NCBI GenBank assembly: GCA_038231815.1
Contig: JBBRKQ010000008.1
Span: forward strand, 1-64,000
Reading direction: 5' to 3'
Source: CAILKP01 sp038231815
GTDB lineage: Bacteria > Planctomycetota > Phycisphaerae > Phycisphaerales > UBA1924
Length of the DNA: 64,000 bases
The notes under the pieces are model-generated. The model had not been told where the DNA came from, ran no database searches, and was given only the letters and a program-made list of their open reading frames with translations. The position numbers and the translations under genes were made by a program. The first letter of the stretch is position 1; each line of letters begins with the position of its first letter. Of this stretch, positions 26,928 through 35,732 are shown piece by piece.

Positions 26928-29150
26928 ATGAGGCCCCACATGCAGCGCCCATGGGGTTTGAACCCGAGTATTTATCACCATCCGCCCCACGAACCCGCTT
27001 ACCCTCCCAGCGTGATGCCCCCAGATGCCACTCCCGAGTCGGTTCAAAACGTTCTCAAGGCGGCACCCGCCGCGGCGAACTTGGCCACCGATGGCACTGC
27101 CCTTGTCGCTGGTGATCCGTGGCTGAAGCCGTACGAAGCGGCTCTTCGCCAGCGCCATGCCAGCTATCTCCGCACGCTCAAGCTGCTTGCCGAGCATGAC
27201 GGCTCACTGCTCAAGTTCGCCCGTGGTCATCAGTACTTCGGCTTTAACCGGGGCCGTGATGTGCCCCACCCTGTAGGCACATCCAATCCGGCCTTTGGCG
27301 ATGATCTTCCGGGCGAGGCGGGCATCTGGTACCGCGAGTGGGCTCCCGGCGCGCGGGCCTTGTTTCTGGTGGGAGATTTTAACAACTGGGATCGCGGCGC
27401 CACGCCCATGGCGCGAGACGGCTTCGGCGTCTGGAGCATTTTCCTTCCCGACCGCCTCTTCGCCCACCGGCTGAAGCACGAGGGCCGTCTCAAAGTACAC
27501 GTTGTCGGTGATGCCGGCGCCCAAGATCGCATCCCGGCGTACATCCGCCGCGTGGTGTTTGAGGCCGATGGCACCAATGCCACTGGCCAGGTTTGGCTGC
27601 CGCCAAAGTTTGAGTGGAAGCACCCCGCCCCGGTGAGCCACGCTGCGCCGCGGATTTATGAATCCCACGTGGGCATGGCTGTTGAGCAGGAACGCGTGGG
27701 CACGTTTGCCGAGTTTGAGCGTGATGTGCTGCCCCGCATCAAGCGTGATGGGTACAACTGCATCCAGCTCATGGCCGTACAGGAGCACCCGTATTACGGC
27801 TCATTCGGATACCACGTCAGTAACTTTTTCGCGGTCTCGTCTAGGTTTGGTACTCCGGAAGATTTTAAGCGGCTGGTCGATGCGGCGCACGGTCTGGGCA
27901 TTCGGGTGCTGCTGGATTTGGTGCACAGCCACTCCGTCAAAAACACGGTTGAAGGCCTGGCAGGATTTGATGGTACCGACCACCAGTACTTTCACGCTGG
28001 CGGCCGCGGCCTGCACCCCGCGTGGGACTCGATGCTCTTTGACTACAGCAAGCCCGAGGTGCTGCGCCTGTTACTCAGTAATGTGCGGTATTGGCTAGAA
28101 GAATTCCACGTTGATGGATTCCGGTTTGACGGCGTAACCAGCATGCTGTACCAGGACCACGGGCTTGGCAAAACCTTCGGCTCGTACGATGAATATTTCG
28201 GCAGTAACAGTGACGAAGATGCCGGAGTGTTTCTGCGGCTGGCCAATCAGGTGGCCCACGAGACCAAGCACGATGCAATAACCGTGGCCGAGGATGTCTC
28301 GGGCATGGTGGGAATTGCAAGACCGATTGATGAGGGCGGCTTTGGCTTTGATTACCGCCTGGCCATGGGCATTCCGGATTACTGGATCAAGATTCTCAAA
28401 GAGCGCCGTGATGAGGATTGGAGCATCGGAGATCTCTTCCACACGCTGACCAACCGCCGGGCCAGCGAAAAGCACATCGCTTATGCGGAGAGTCACGATC
28501 AGGCCATGGTTGGCGATAAAACTCTGGCATTCCGGCTCATGGATGCTGAGATGTACAGCAGCATGAACAAGGACAGTCAGAGTCTGATCATCGACCGCGG
28601 CATCGCGCTGCACAAGCTGATCCGACTGCTGACGTTCATGCTCGGTGGTGAGGGTTGGCTGAACTTTATGGGTAATGAGTTTGGCCATCCGGAATGGGTT
28701 GACTTCCCGCGGGTTGGCAACGGGTACAGCTACAAGTACGCCCGGCGGCAGTGGTCGCTGGCGGAGCACCCGGACCTGCGTTACCGCGAACTCGGGGCGT
28801 TTGATGTCGCGCTGCAGGAACTTGACCAGCGTTACGGCGTGCTGGCCTCACCCCCGGCCAAGCTCATGCAGTGCTACGAGCACGAAAAGCGCATCGTCAT
28901 CGAGCGCGCCGGGCTGATCATGGCCGTGAACCTGCACCCAACCATTTCAAGCCCGAACTGGCGAGTTGGCATTCCTACCGCTGGCGACTACAACAGCGTG
29001 CTAAACACCGATGATCCCGACTTCGGCGGCCACGGCCTCGTAGTTTCCGGACAGGTTTACCCCCAGCAGCCCGTGTCGTGGGACAACATGCAGCAGAGCG
29101 TGCAGATCTACGTCCCCGCAAGATCTGGGCAAATCATCGGCTGCGCCTAA
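26928..29150 (+). CDS. glgB: 1,4-alpha-glucan branching enzyme, eukaryotic-like (GH13 + CBM48)
   Basis: A 740-residue enzyme that forms alpha-1,6 branches in glycogen. An N-terminal CBM48 (G-I-W-Y-R-E-W-A-P-G-A, L-V-G-D-F-N-N-W) precedes a GH13 barrel with D-L-V-H-S-H, the nucleophile Asp in D-G-F-R-F-D-G-V-T-S-M, the acid Glu in T-V-A-E-D-V-S-G-M, and A-E-S-H-D-Q-A. The wording of these blocks, including G-N-E-F-G-H-P-E-W and Y-A-R-R-Q-W, is that of animal/plant GBE1/SBE rather than E. coli-type GlgB. The first 29 residues have no counterpart; ATG 27015 is an alternative start, but GAGG precedes 26928. No other glycogen gene is in the window. Confidence 0.93.
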   Translation: MRPHMQRPWGLNPSIYHHPPHEPAYPPSVMPPDATPESVQNVLKAAPAAANLATDGTALVAGDPWLKPYEAALRQRHASYLRTLKLLAEHDGSLLKFARGHQYFGFNRGRDVPHPVGTSNPAFGDDLPGEAGIWYREWAPGARALFLVGDFNNWDRGATPMARDGFGVWSIFLPDRLFAHRLKHEGRLKVHVVGDAGAQDRIPAYIRRVVFEADGTNATGQVWLPPKFEWKHPAPVSHAAPRIYESHVGMAVEQERVGTFAEFERDVLPRIKRDGYNCIQLMAVQEHPYYGSFGYHVSNFFAVSSRFGTPEDFKRLVDAAHGLGIRVLLDLVHSHSVKNTVEGLAGFDGTDHQYFHAGGRGLHPAWDSMLFDYSKPEVLRLLLSNVRYWLEEFHVDGFRFDGVTSMLYQDHGLGKTFGSYDEYFGSNSDEDAGVFLRLANQVAHETKHDAITVAEDVSGMVGIARPIDEGGFGFDYRLAMGIPDYWIKILKERRDEDWSIGDLFHTLTNRRASEKHIAYAESHDQAMVGDKTLAFRLMDAEMYSSMNKDSQSLIIDRGIALHKLIRLLTFMLGGEGWLNFMGNEFGHPEWVDFPRVGNGYSYKYARRQWSLAEHPDLRYRELGAFDVALQELDQRYGVLASPPAKLMQCYEHEKRIVIERAGLIMAVNLHPTISSPNWRVGIPTAGDYNSVLNTDDPDFGGHGLVVSGQVYPQQPVSWDNMQQSVQIYVPARSGQIIGCA

Positions 29151-29224
29151 GCCACCTCACCATCCTCTGACTCCTCCCACTCCTCACCTCTTTCTCTTTT
29201 TTCTTTTCTCTGGTTTGCCTTTCC
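29151..29224. other. Polypyrimidine tract between convergent genes
   Basis: The 74 bp between glgB and nif3 are almost entirely C/T on the plus strand (CTCCTCCCACTCCTCACC, then T-rich runs). No stable hairpin is visible. It may act as a transcription end through T/C-rich RNA. Confidence 0.35.
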
Positions 29225-30376
29225 CTACTCCGCCCTCAGCACATCACAGTCCGCCTTGCTCACCAGCACCGGCACATTCACCACCGCCAGCTCGGCCGCC
29301 AGCCGCTGAGCCAGAATCGGCAGGTACGGCCGCTCCGTTCGGGTGTGGCCGGCCAGCATGATGCAAAGGCCCTGATTCACCGCCGCCAGTACATCGTGGT
29401 GCTTCATTTCGCCCGTCACCAGCAGTTCGCACCCTTCGGCAATCGCCGGGCCAAGCAGTTCCCCGCCCGAGCCCGGGCACACGCCGATGCAGCTGATAGG
29501 CTGTTCGTGCGCTGCGGCCACTTCAATGTGCGGCACGCCCAGCGCTGTCTTTAAACGCTTGGCAATTTCCGAGAGTGTGGCGGGCCGGTCAAGCACAAGC
29601 CGGCGGCCCGCGCCCGTATCGCGCCTCGGCTGCGGGTGCAGTGGGTACACATCAATGGCGGGTTCCTCGTACGGGTGAAACTGCCGCAGCGTGGCCAGCG
29701 CTAGCGGCAGCGAGCGTCGTGAGCACACCATCTCCAGTCGCGTTTCGGGGTTGGTTTCCAATCTGCCGGAGGCCCCGCTCACTGGGTGTGTGCCCTCGGC
29801 ACCCAAAAAAGTGCCCGAGCCTTCACTGGAGAATGAGCAAACCTCGTAGTTGCCTATTCGCCCAGCGCCAGCGGTTGCCAGTGCATCTCGTACACGGTGG
29901 GCTTCGTTGGTGGGCACAAAGGTCGTAATCTTAAGCTGCTGTGTATCTTCCTGCACCGCCGAGGGCTGGAGCGCTCGCCGGTCGGCGTGCATTTTCTGTC
30001 CCGGGGGCAGGCAGCAGCTTGCCAGCCAGTCGGCCATGCCGTCTGGCGCGGCATCTAAGGCTGTGTGCGGGCTGTACAGTGACACTCCCTCGCGGGCCGC
30101 TCGCAGAACCAGTCCTTGGCGGGCATCGGCGGTGGTCAGCCGCTTGATGGCTTGGAATATGGGCGGGTGGTAGCACACCAAACAGCTGGAGCCTACTGCC
30201 TTCGCCTCATCAAGCACCGCGTGGGTTAAATCAATACAAAGCAGCACCGGCCCGTGCAGGTGCTCATCAGGAGAGCCCAAAAGCAGGCCCACATTGTCCC
30301 ACGGTTCAGCAAAGCAGGTCGGGGCGAGCGACTCGAAGGCATTTACCAGCGATATCACCTTGGGATGATCGGTCAT
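29225..30376 (-). CDS. Nif3-like dinuclear metal centre protein
   Basis: A 383-residue protein of the Nif3/YqfO family, a conserved metalloprotein that forms a toroidal hexamer. Metal ligands are seen in C-Y-H-P-P-I-F, S-P-H-T-A-L-D, and near the C-terminus G-E-M-K-H-H-D and G-H-T-R-T-E-R. The family opening F-A-E-P-W-D-N-V-G-L-L-L-G-S is present. The ~150-residue middle insertion (about residues 120-270, with F-V-P-T-N-E-A-H-R-V-R-D-A-L-A) is the YqfO/PII-like domain found in the longer members. The biochemical role is unsettled; GTP cyclohydrolase-related and regulatory functions have been proposed for homologues. It is divergent from bamA with 198 bp between starts. Confidence 0.9.
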   Translation of the reverse strand: MTDHPKVISLVNAFESLAPTCFAEPWDNVGLLLGSPDEHLHGPVLLCIDLTHAVLDEAKAVGSSCLVCYHPPIFQAIKRLTTADARQGLVLRAAREGVSLYSPHTALDAAPDGMADWLASCCLPPGQKMHADRRALQPSAVQEDTQQLKITTFVPTNEAHRVRDALATAGAGRIGNYEVCSFSSEGSGTFLGAEGTHPVSGASGRLETNPETRLEMVCSRRSLPLALATLRQFHPYEEPAIDVYPLHPQPRRDTGAGRRLVLDRPATLSEIAKRLKTALGVPHIEVAAAHEQPISCIGVCPGSGGELLGPAIAEGCELLVTGEMKHHDVLAAVNQGLCIMLAGHTRTERPYLPILAQRLAAELAVVNVPVLVSKADCDVLRAE

Positions 30377-30574
30377 GGCGCATCATAAAGCCCATCCCGG
30401 CGGGGAGGGCGGGATGTACGGTTCTTTTACCGCCGCCGCACGAACATACCGTCTTGATCGGGCCGCCGGCGACCGATGACCAGAGTCGGTCAGCTCGGCA
30501 TGTTTTCCACCGGAAGTAGATACAAGGTTCGTTCCACTCCCCTTCAGTGCATTGCCGGGGGTAAACTCGCCCCT

Positions 30575-33079
30575 GTGAATCGCCCGCAACGCCAAGCTCG
30601 TTCGCTCATCGTCGCCTCCGGTTTGGCCATGGGCCTCGTCTGTGTGTTCAGCCCCCACCGGGTGCTGGCGCAAACGCCCATTAAGTCTGCGGGTGCAGTC
30701 GCCCCTGGCACGCCCACGGAGCCAGGCCTTGGCCCCGCCGCGGCCGACCGGCCCGTGGTGACGGCGGCCTTGGAGCCGTTTGAGAACCGCCTGATTCGGG
30801 CGGTAACGATTAAGGGCCTGAAGCTGGTTGATGAGCAGTTGCTCCGAAATCAGATCCGCTCTGCGGAGGGCCGCCCGCTGAGCGTGGAGACGGTCACCTC
30901 AGACGTCCGTCGCATCAATCGACTTGGCCGGTTCAAAGAAATCAACGCCCGCGTCCAGGCGATGACCGATCAGACGGTCGAGCTAATCTTTGAACTCGTC
31001 GAAACGCCGATCATCAAAGGCGTGCAGGCCGTCGGCAACCGGCAGCTTTCAGACCAGGAACTCGGCGAGGAGATCAACCTGCTCGATGGCACCCCGGTGG
31101 ATCGGTTCCAGATCGATCGCGGCCTGCGGCGCATCAAAGATCTGTATAAGAAAAAGGGCTACTACCAGGCCGATGTAACGGTTGATGAGAAGGAACTGGA
31201 AGATGCCGGTATCGTGCTGTTTCGCATTCGCGAGGGCGAGCGGCTGCGGATAACAGATATCCGTTTCACCGGCAACAGCGTCTTTGAGCCCGACCAACTC
31301 CGCCCAAACGTCAAGACCAAGACTTGGGGCATCTTTGAATCCGGCGCGCTCGATGATGTTACCGTGGATCAGGATGTTTCCACCTTGGTAGGGTTCTACA
31401 AGGACCGGGGCCACTTAGATGTGCGGGTAGATCGTGAGATCCGCCCATCGCCCGATGGCCGCGAGGCAATCTTGACGTTCCTGATCGAAGAGGGTGCGCT
31501 CTACACGCTGCGGAACATTAAAGTTGATACTGATGATGGGCGTGGTGCGCCCAGCAGCAAGCCGCCGACGGTGTTTACCGTCGAGCAGTTTGCAGGGCTG
31601 ATGCCACTGAAATCCGGCGATGTCTATTCTCAGATAAAGGTCAGGCAATCCGTTGATGCCATCGCCGATGCATACGGAAAGCTTGGGTATGTTGATGTGC
31701 GAGTCTCACGAGCCGAGCTGCGCGATACCAATAAGCCCGTGGTTGATTTGCTGATGCTGGTGACCGAGGGCCGCAAGTTCTCAACCGGTGTGGTGCTGGT
31801 CAAGGGCAACGAACTGACGCAGCAGAAAGTCGTGCGCCGTCAAATATCACTACTGCCCGACCGGCCGCTGGACACCACGGCAGTCCGTGATTCAGAGACC
31901 CGGATTCGAGAGTCTAATCTGTTTGACCGGCAGAACGTGCGGATCACGCTTCAGCCCGAGGACCCGCAGAACGCCGGCCAACGTGATGTGCTTGTTGAGG
32001 TGAAAGAAACCAATACCGGCTCGCTGTCCTTCGGCGCTGCCGTCAGCAGCGATGCTGGCGTGCTCGGCTCCATCACGCTCAACCAGCGCAACTTTGATCT
32101 GTACGACACCCCAGATACCGTCGATGAGTTCGTCCGTGGCCGCGCATTTCGTGGTGCCGGCCAGGAGTTCACCGCAACTCTGCAGCCCGGTACCGATGTG
32201 CAGAACTACACCGTATCACTTGGTGATGACTACCTGTTCGAATCAAACTACTCGGGCAACATCGGCGGTGGGTATCGAGTTCGCAATTACGATCAGTACA
32301 CTGAGACTCGCCTCGGCGGCAACGCCGCCATCGGTCGGCGATTCGGTCGCGTCTGGAGCGGCTCGCTGATTCTGCGAGGCGACGAGATTGACATCCGTGA
32401 TGTCTCGCCATCTTCGATCTACGACTTGCGCGAGGTCGCAGGGCGATCGGCAATCAGCGGCGTCGGGGTGCGGCTCCGCCGCAGCACACTCAATCAGAGC
32501 ATCAAGCCCAGCAGCGGCACCCGGCTTGATGGTGCGGCCGAGCAGGTCGGTGCCCTCGGCGGCGACTATTCATTTACCAGGCTCACCAGCGGCTACTCCG
32601 CGTACTTCACAATCGGTGAGGATTACCTGGGTCGCAAGACCACGCTGCACCTTCGCAACAACATGGCGTATATTCCGCAGGGCACCAGCGAAGCGCCGGT
32701 GTTCGAGCGCTTGTACCTTGGTGGCCGTGACTTCCGTGGCTTCCGCTTCCGTGGCGTTTCGCCCCGCGGGTACTTTGATGAGGCAAGAACCAAGATCAGC
32801 CAAGACCCGGCGGGTGGTGCATGGGCGTTCTTTGCCGGTGCCGAGATTGAACGCCCGCTGCTGGCCGAGCTGCTGACGATCGTGTTCTTTCTTGATTCCG
32901 GTACCGTCACCGAGAACCCCTCGCTGGAGCAGTACCGTGTCTCGGTCGGTTCCGGCTTGCGGGTTTATGTTCCGGCCCTGGGTCCGGCACCCTTGGCGTT
33001 TGACTTCGGCTTCGCCGCGAAGAAACAAGAGGGCGACAAGACTCGCGTGTTCAGCTTCTCGCTGGACATCCCGTTCTGA
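30575..33079 (+). CDS. bamA: Outer membrane protein assembly factor BamA
   Basis: An 834-residue Omp85 protein that inserts beta-barrels into the outer membrane. The GTG at 30575 begins a signal peptide (N-R-P-Q-R-Q-A-R-S-L-I-V-A-S-G-L, ending V-L-A-Q). An ATG at 30476 would add 33 odd residues but cannot be excluded. Residues ~35-430 hold five POTRA domains (V-T-I-K-G-L-K, I-K-G-V-Q-A-V-G-N, D-I-R-F-T-G-N-S, and so on; Y-K-K-K-G-Y-Y and Y-K-D-R-G-H-L-D-V). The barrel carries the lid-lock motif region F-R-F-R-G-V-S-P-R-G, and the protein ends in a C-terminal Phe as expected for an outer membrane barrel. LptF/G-type permease and SecG genes lie next to it, supporting a diderm envelope. Confidence 0.93.
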   Translation: MNRPQRQARSLIVASGLAMGLVCVFSPHRVLAQTPIKSAGAVAPGTPTEPGLGPAAADRPVVTAALEPFENRLIRAVTIKGLKLVDEQLLRNQIRSAEGRPLSVETVTSDVRRINRLGRFKEINARVQAMTDQTVELIFELVETPIIKGVQAVGNRQLSDQELGEEINLLDGTPVDRFQIDRGLRRIKDLYKKKGYYQADVTVDEKELEDAGIVLFRIREGERLRITDIRFTGNSVFEPDQLRPNVKTKTWGIFESGALDDVTVDQDVSTLVGFYKDRGHLDVRVDREIRPSPDGREAILTFLIEEGALYTLRNIKVDTDDGRGAPSSKPPTVFTVEQFAGLMPLKSGDVYSQIKVRQSVDAIADAYGKLGYVDVRVSRAELRDTNKPVVDLLMLVTEGRKFSTGVVLVKGNELTQQKVVRRQISLLPDRPLDTTAVRDSETRIRESNLFDRQNVRITLQPEDPQNAGQRDVLVEVKETNTGSLSFGAAVSSDAGVLGSITLNQRNFDLYDTPDTVDEFVRGRAFRGAGQEFTATLQPGTDVQNYTVSLGDDYLFESNYSGNIGGGYRVRNYDQYTETRLGGNAAIGRRFGRVWSGSLILRGDEIDIRDVSPSSIYDLREVAGRSAISGVGVRLRRSTLNQSIKPSSGTRLDGAAEQVGALGGDYSFTRLTSGYSAYFTIGEDYLGRKTTLHLRNNMAYIPQGTSEAPVFERLYLGGRDFRGFRFRGVSPRGYFDEARTKISQDPAGGAWAFFAGAEIERPLLAELLTIVFFLDSGTVTENPSLEQYRVSVGSGLRVYVPALGPAPLAFDFGFAAKKQEGDKTRVFSFSLDIPF

Positions 33080-33168
33080 TCGTGAACCCGGCAGCGGTTG
33101 CGTCTGTTTGACTTACAGGCTTTGTCGCATCGACAGCGGCCAAAGGTTCATCCGGTTCGCTCACGGTC

Positions 33169-34956
33169 TTAATGCGCGGCCAGCTTGCGATACTGCAGCA
33201 CCGTCCACGCCAGCAGTAACGCGATCCCGCCATACAGCAGCAGCAGACCCGCATTCCCGTTGCGGTACGTCACGCTCTGCCCACCGGCGATGCTAAACAG
33301 CGCTCCAAGCGCAGGCAAAAAGCTCCACAAATACACCGGCAGCGGGAGCGAGTCCTTCAGCCGCATCGCCATGATCGCGCCGGCCACAATCGTCACCAGG
33401 CAGGCAATGCTTGCGGCCAGCCGCTCCTGCTGCTTGCTGGTAATCTCACGCAGCGTGCTGGCCGTCTCGCTGGCCAAGGTGTCGCGGGCACGCTTCAGCG
33501 GGCCCTTGGTCACAGTTCCACCCGGAGCCGCAACCTGCACCTGCGGTGAGTCAAGCAGTTCAGCTATCGAGAGCTTCAGCAATTGCGGCAGCGGATCGTT
33601 GGCCGGAACCAGGTTCGTCAGCGTGTACTCGCTTCGCTCGCCGGCCACATCGTCCCCGGTTGCCGCATCCCCGCTCACCTCGTCCAAAGCCGCCTGCCCA
33701 GCTGGCTTTGGCCCCGTTGTTGATACTTCTTTCAGACGGATATCAAGCGTTGATTGCCCGGCATCCGCCGCAACCTTGGTGCGGCTGATTTCCGCAGACT
33801 TGGCCAGCTGTAACCTGATCGAGCCATCAGCCATGGTTGTCGCAATTTCAATATACGCCGTATCTGCATCACCCGATTCACTCGCATCGCGCACCTTCGT
33901 GGTTCGCCGGGCGGGTTTGAGTGGGTACCCGCCAAGGTCAGGTGGCTGTGTGCCCGCGCTGCGAATCGTCACCGTCTTGCCGATCGAGTCGCGCAGTATC
34001 GCCTGCCCATCGTCGCGCAGGTCGGCATCCAGCAGGCTAATGATCTGCCGCTCCGCAACCGCCGCCGCAAGCTCGCGCCGGCGGCGGTCCAGCTCCTGCA
34101 TCAATTCCGGCTTGGCACGAACATCCTCCATCTGAGACCACGAGAGGAATTTGGGATTGTCAACCAGCTGGTCCGGGATCTTAAACACCTGCGTCGCCGA
34201 GGTGAGGTCAAACGTGCCTTTGCTGGTGATGGAGCCAACCGTGTCGCTGAGTTTCATGACCACCGTGGTAATGCCACGCACCGCACCGGCATCCGTCTCC
34301 TCGGTCTGCCGGTACAGCCACACATCGGCCCGCTTGGCGGAAGCTTCTTTGAGTACCTGTCCCTTGGTATCAAGCTCAACAGCCAGCACACCCGTGAGAA
34401 TGAAATAGTCGTACGCCGGCGCCGGTGGCGGCCCCTGTGGCCGCGTGAATTGCTCAGCAAACAGTGCCCGCCGCCCGCCCTTGCTGTCCGGCAAGGTCAA
34501 AGCCTCGCGCTTTTCCACCGCAGCGGAAATAATCCGCGATGCATCCCGCGTGATCAGTTCCTGAGTCTTCAGCAGCAGCCGCGGGATGGCTTGATCAGCC
34601 AGCAGAAACAGGCTTATGCTGCACAGCAGTCCCAGCGCAACCGACGGAATCAGAATCGCCCGGTGCGAGATCCCACCGGCGTAGCACGCCGTGAGCTCGT
34701 TGTCCTGTGCCAGGCGGTGGTACGTCAGCGTCGCGGCAAAGCCCGCGGCGAACGGCAGGGCATACTGCAGCATCGGAATGCTGGCATACATCATGAAATA
34801 CAGCGCATCAATCGCACCAATCTTGCCATCGGCAAACGGCTTGAGCGCAAGCGCAAACGCACCCACCGTCACAATAATGGCCGATGTGAGCGCTAGGAGC
34901 TTGAACAGCTCAAAGAGAATAAAACGCCAGTAGGTGCCGCTGATGCGAAGCTGCAC
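33169..34956 (-). CDS. LptF/LptG-family permease (YjgP/YjgQ)
   Basis: A 595-residue inner-membrane protein of the lipopolysaccharide transport permease family. Three N-terminal helices (residues ~10-135, with L-A-Q-D-N-E-L-T-A-C-Y-A-G-G-I-S after helix 2, the classic YjgP/Q coupling region) and three C-terminal helices (from ~residue 500) flank a periplasmic domain of over 350 residues. That is longer than in E. coli LptF/G. Whether it is LptF or LptG cannot be told, and no second copy or LptB is in the window. It converges on bamA and lies 73 bp after secG on the same strand, a plausible envelope-biogenesis pair. Confidence 0.85.
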   Translation of the reverse strand: MQLRISGTYWRFILFELFKLLALTSAIIVTVGAFALALKPFADGKIGAIDALYFMMYASIPMLQYALPFAAGFAATLTYHRLAQDNELTACYAGGISHRAILIPSVALGLLCSISLFLLADQAIPRLLLKTQELITRDASRIISAAVEKREALTLPDSKGGRRALFAEQFTRPQGPPPAPAYDYFILTGVLAVELDTKGQVLKEASAKRADVWLYRQTEETDAGAVRGITTVVMKLSDTVGSITSKGTFDLTSATQVFKIPDQLVDNPKFLSWSQMEDVRAKPELMQELDRRRRELAAAVAERQIISLLDADLRDDGQAILRDSIGKTVTIRSAGTQPPDLGGYPLKPARRTTKVRDASESGDADTAYIEIATTMADGSIRLQLAKSAEISRTKVAADAGQSTLDIRLKEVSTTGPKPAGQAALDEVSGDAATGDDVAGERSEYTLTNLVPANDPLPQLLKLSIAELLDSPQVQVAAPGGTVTKGPLKRARDTLASETASTLREITSKQQERLAASIACLVTIVAGAIMAMRLKDSLPLPVYLWSFLPALGALFSIAGGQSVTYRNGNAGLLLLYGGIALLLAWTVLQYRKLAAH

Positions 34957-35029
34957 AGGGTTGATCTATGGGTAAGGGCAAGCAAAGCGAAGTGGACAGA
35001 CGAGTCCCATGCCAACGAGCTGCAATGCC

Positions 35030-35536
35030 TTAACCACCGTTGACCGGCGCGGGAACTGGTGCAGGAGCCGGAGCAGTTGCGGGTGCCGCTGCCGGATCAA
35101 CAGGAGCCGGAGTCGCCGTGCCCGGTGCTGCGGCCGGTGCTGCGGCCGGAGTCGCTCCGGGCGTTGCCGCGGGTGTGGTCCCAGCCGGGAGTGTCGTCGC
35201 CGGTGTCGTCGTCGCCGGTGCCGAGATGGCCTCCTCTGGCTTTGCATCCGTCTGCGGCCGGGCCGCAAAGCCAAGGGCAATGCCCGAGACCAAATACAGC
35301 ACAAACATGGAAATCGTAATCACCGTGAGTGCATCGCCCGTGCGGGCACCAAAGGCTGTGTTGCCCGAGCCTGAGCCCGAACCAAACGCCCCCGCCAGCC
35401 CGCCACCCTGTGGCTTCTGAATCAAAATGGCCAGAATCAGCAGCAAGCACGCCGCGATGAATAGGACCATGAGCAGGCCGGTGGCGGCTTGGCGCCATTC
35501 AAAGGCAAGAGTGACAGTCATCAGGGCGTCAGACAT
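35030..35536 (-). CDS. secG: SecG preprotein translocase subunit with long Pro/Ala tail
   Basis: A 168-residue protein. Residues ~10-90 are SecG: a first hydrophobic helix (L-L-M-V-L-F-I-A-A-C-L-L-L-I-L), the motif L-I-Q-K-P-Q-G-G-G-L-A-G-A-F-G-S-G, and a second helix (V-I-T-I-S-M-F-V-L-Y-L-V-S-G-I-A-L). SecG supports SecYE in protein export. The remaining ~75 residues are Ala/Pro/Thr-rich low-complexity sequence, as seen in several planctomycete SecG proteins. The start at 35536 removes a 60-residue non-conserved upstream extension of the open frame. The G-rich linker is well conserved, so the call is firm despite the short family. Confidence 0.92.
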   Translation of the reverse strand: MSDALMTVTLAFEWRQAATGLLMVLFIAACLLLILAILIQKPQGGGLAGAFGSGSGSGNTAFGARTGDALTVITISMFVLYLVSGIALGFAARPQTDAKPEEAISAPATTTPATTLPAGTTPAATPGATPAAAPAAAPGTATPAPVDPAAAPATAPAPAPVPAPVNGG

Positions 35537-35732
35537 AGGTCGGGAGTTTAGCGGCACCGGCGGGCAAGGCCAAATGTCATCTCTCGAGTTATTCGGGCCT
35601 TGCGCCACTGCCTCCGGCCTGCCAAATGCCCGCGACTTTTCGTCCAGCCTTGTTTTTGAGGGGCAATCGCGGATTTTGAGCCTTCGAGCCATTCCGCAGC
35701 CCCGCGGCGGCCTCACCCGTCAATAGTTGCCC

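Noticed and set aside
30383..30673. A 96-codon minus-strand frame in the nif3/bamA gap.
   Set aside because: It overlaps the signal-peptide region of bamA and shows no motif.
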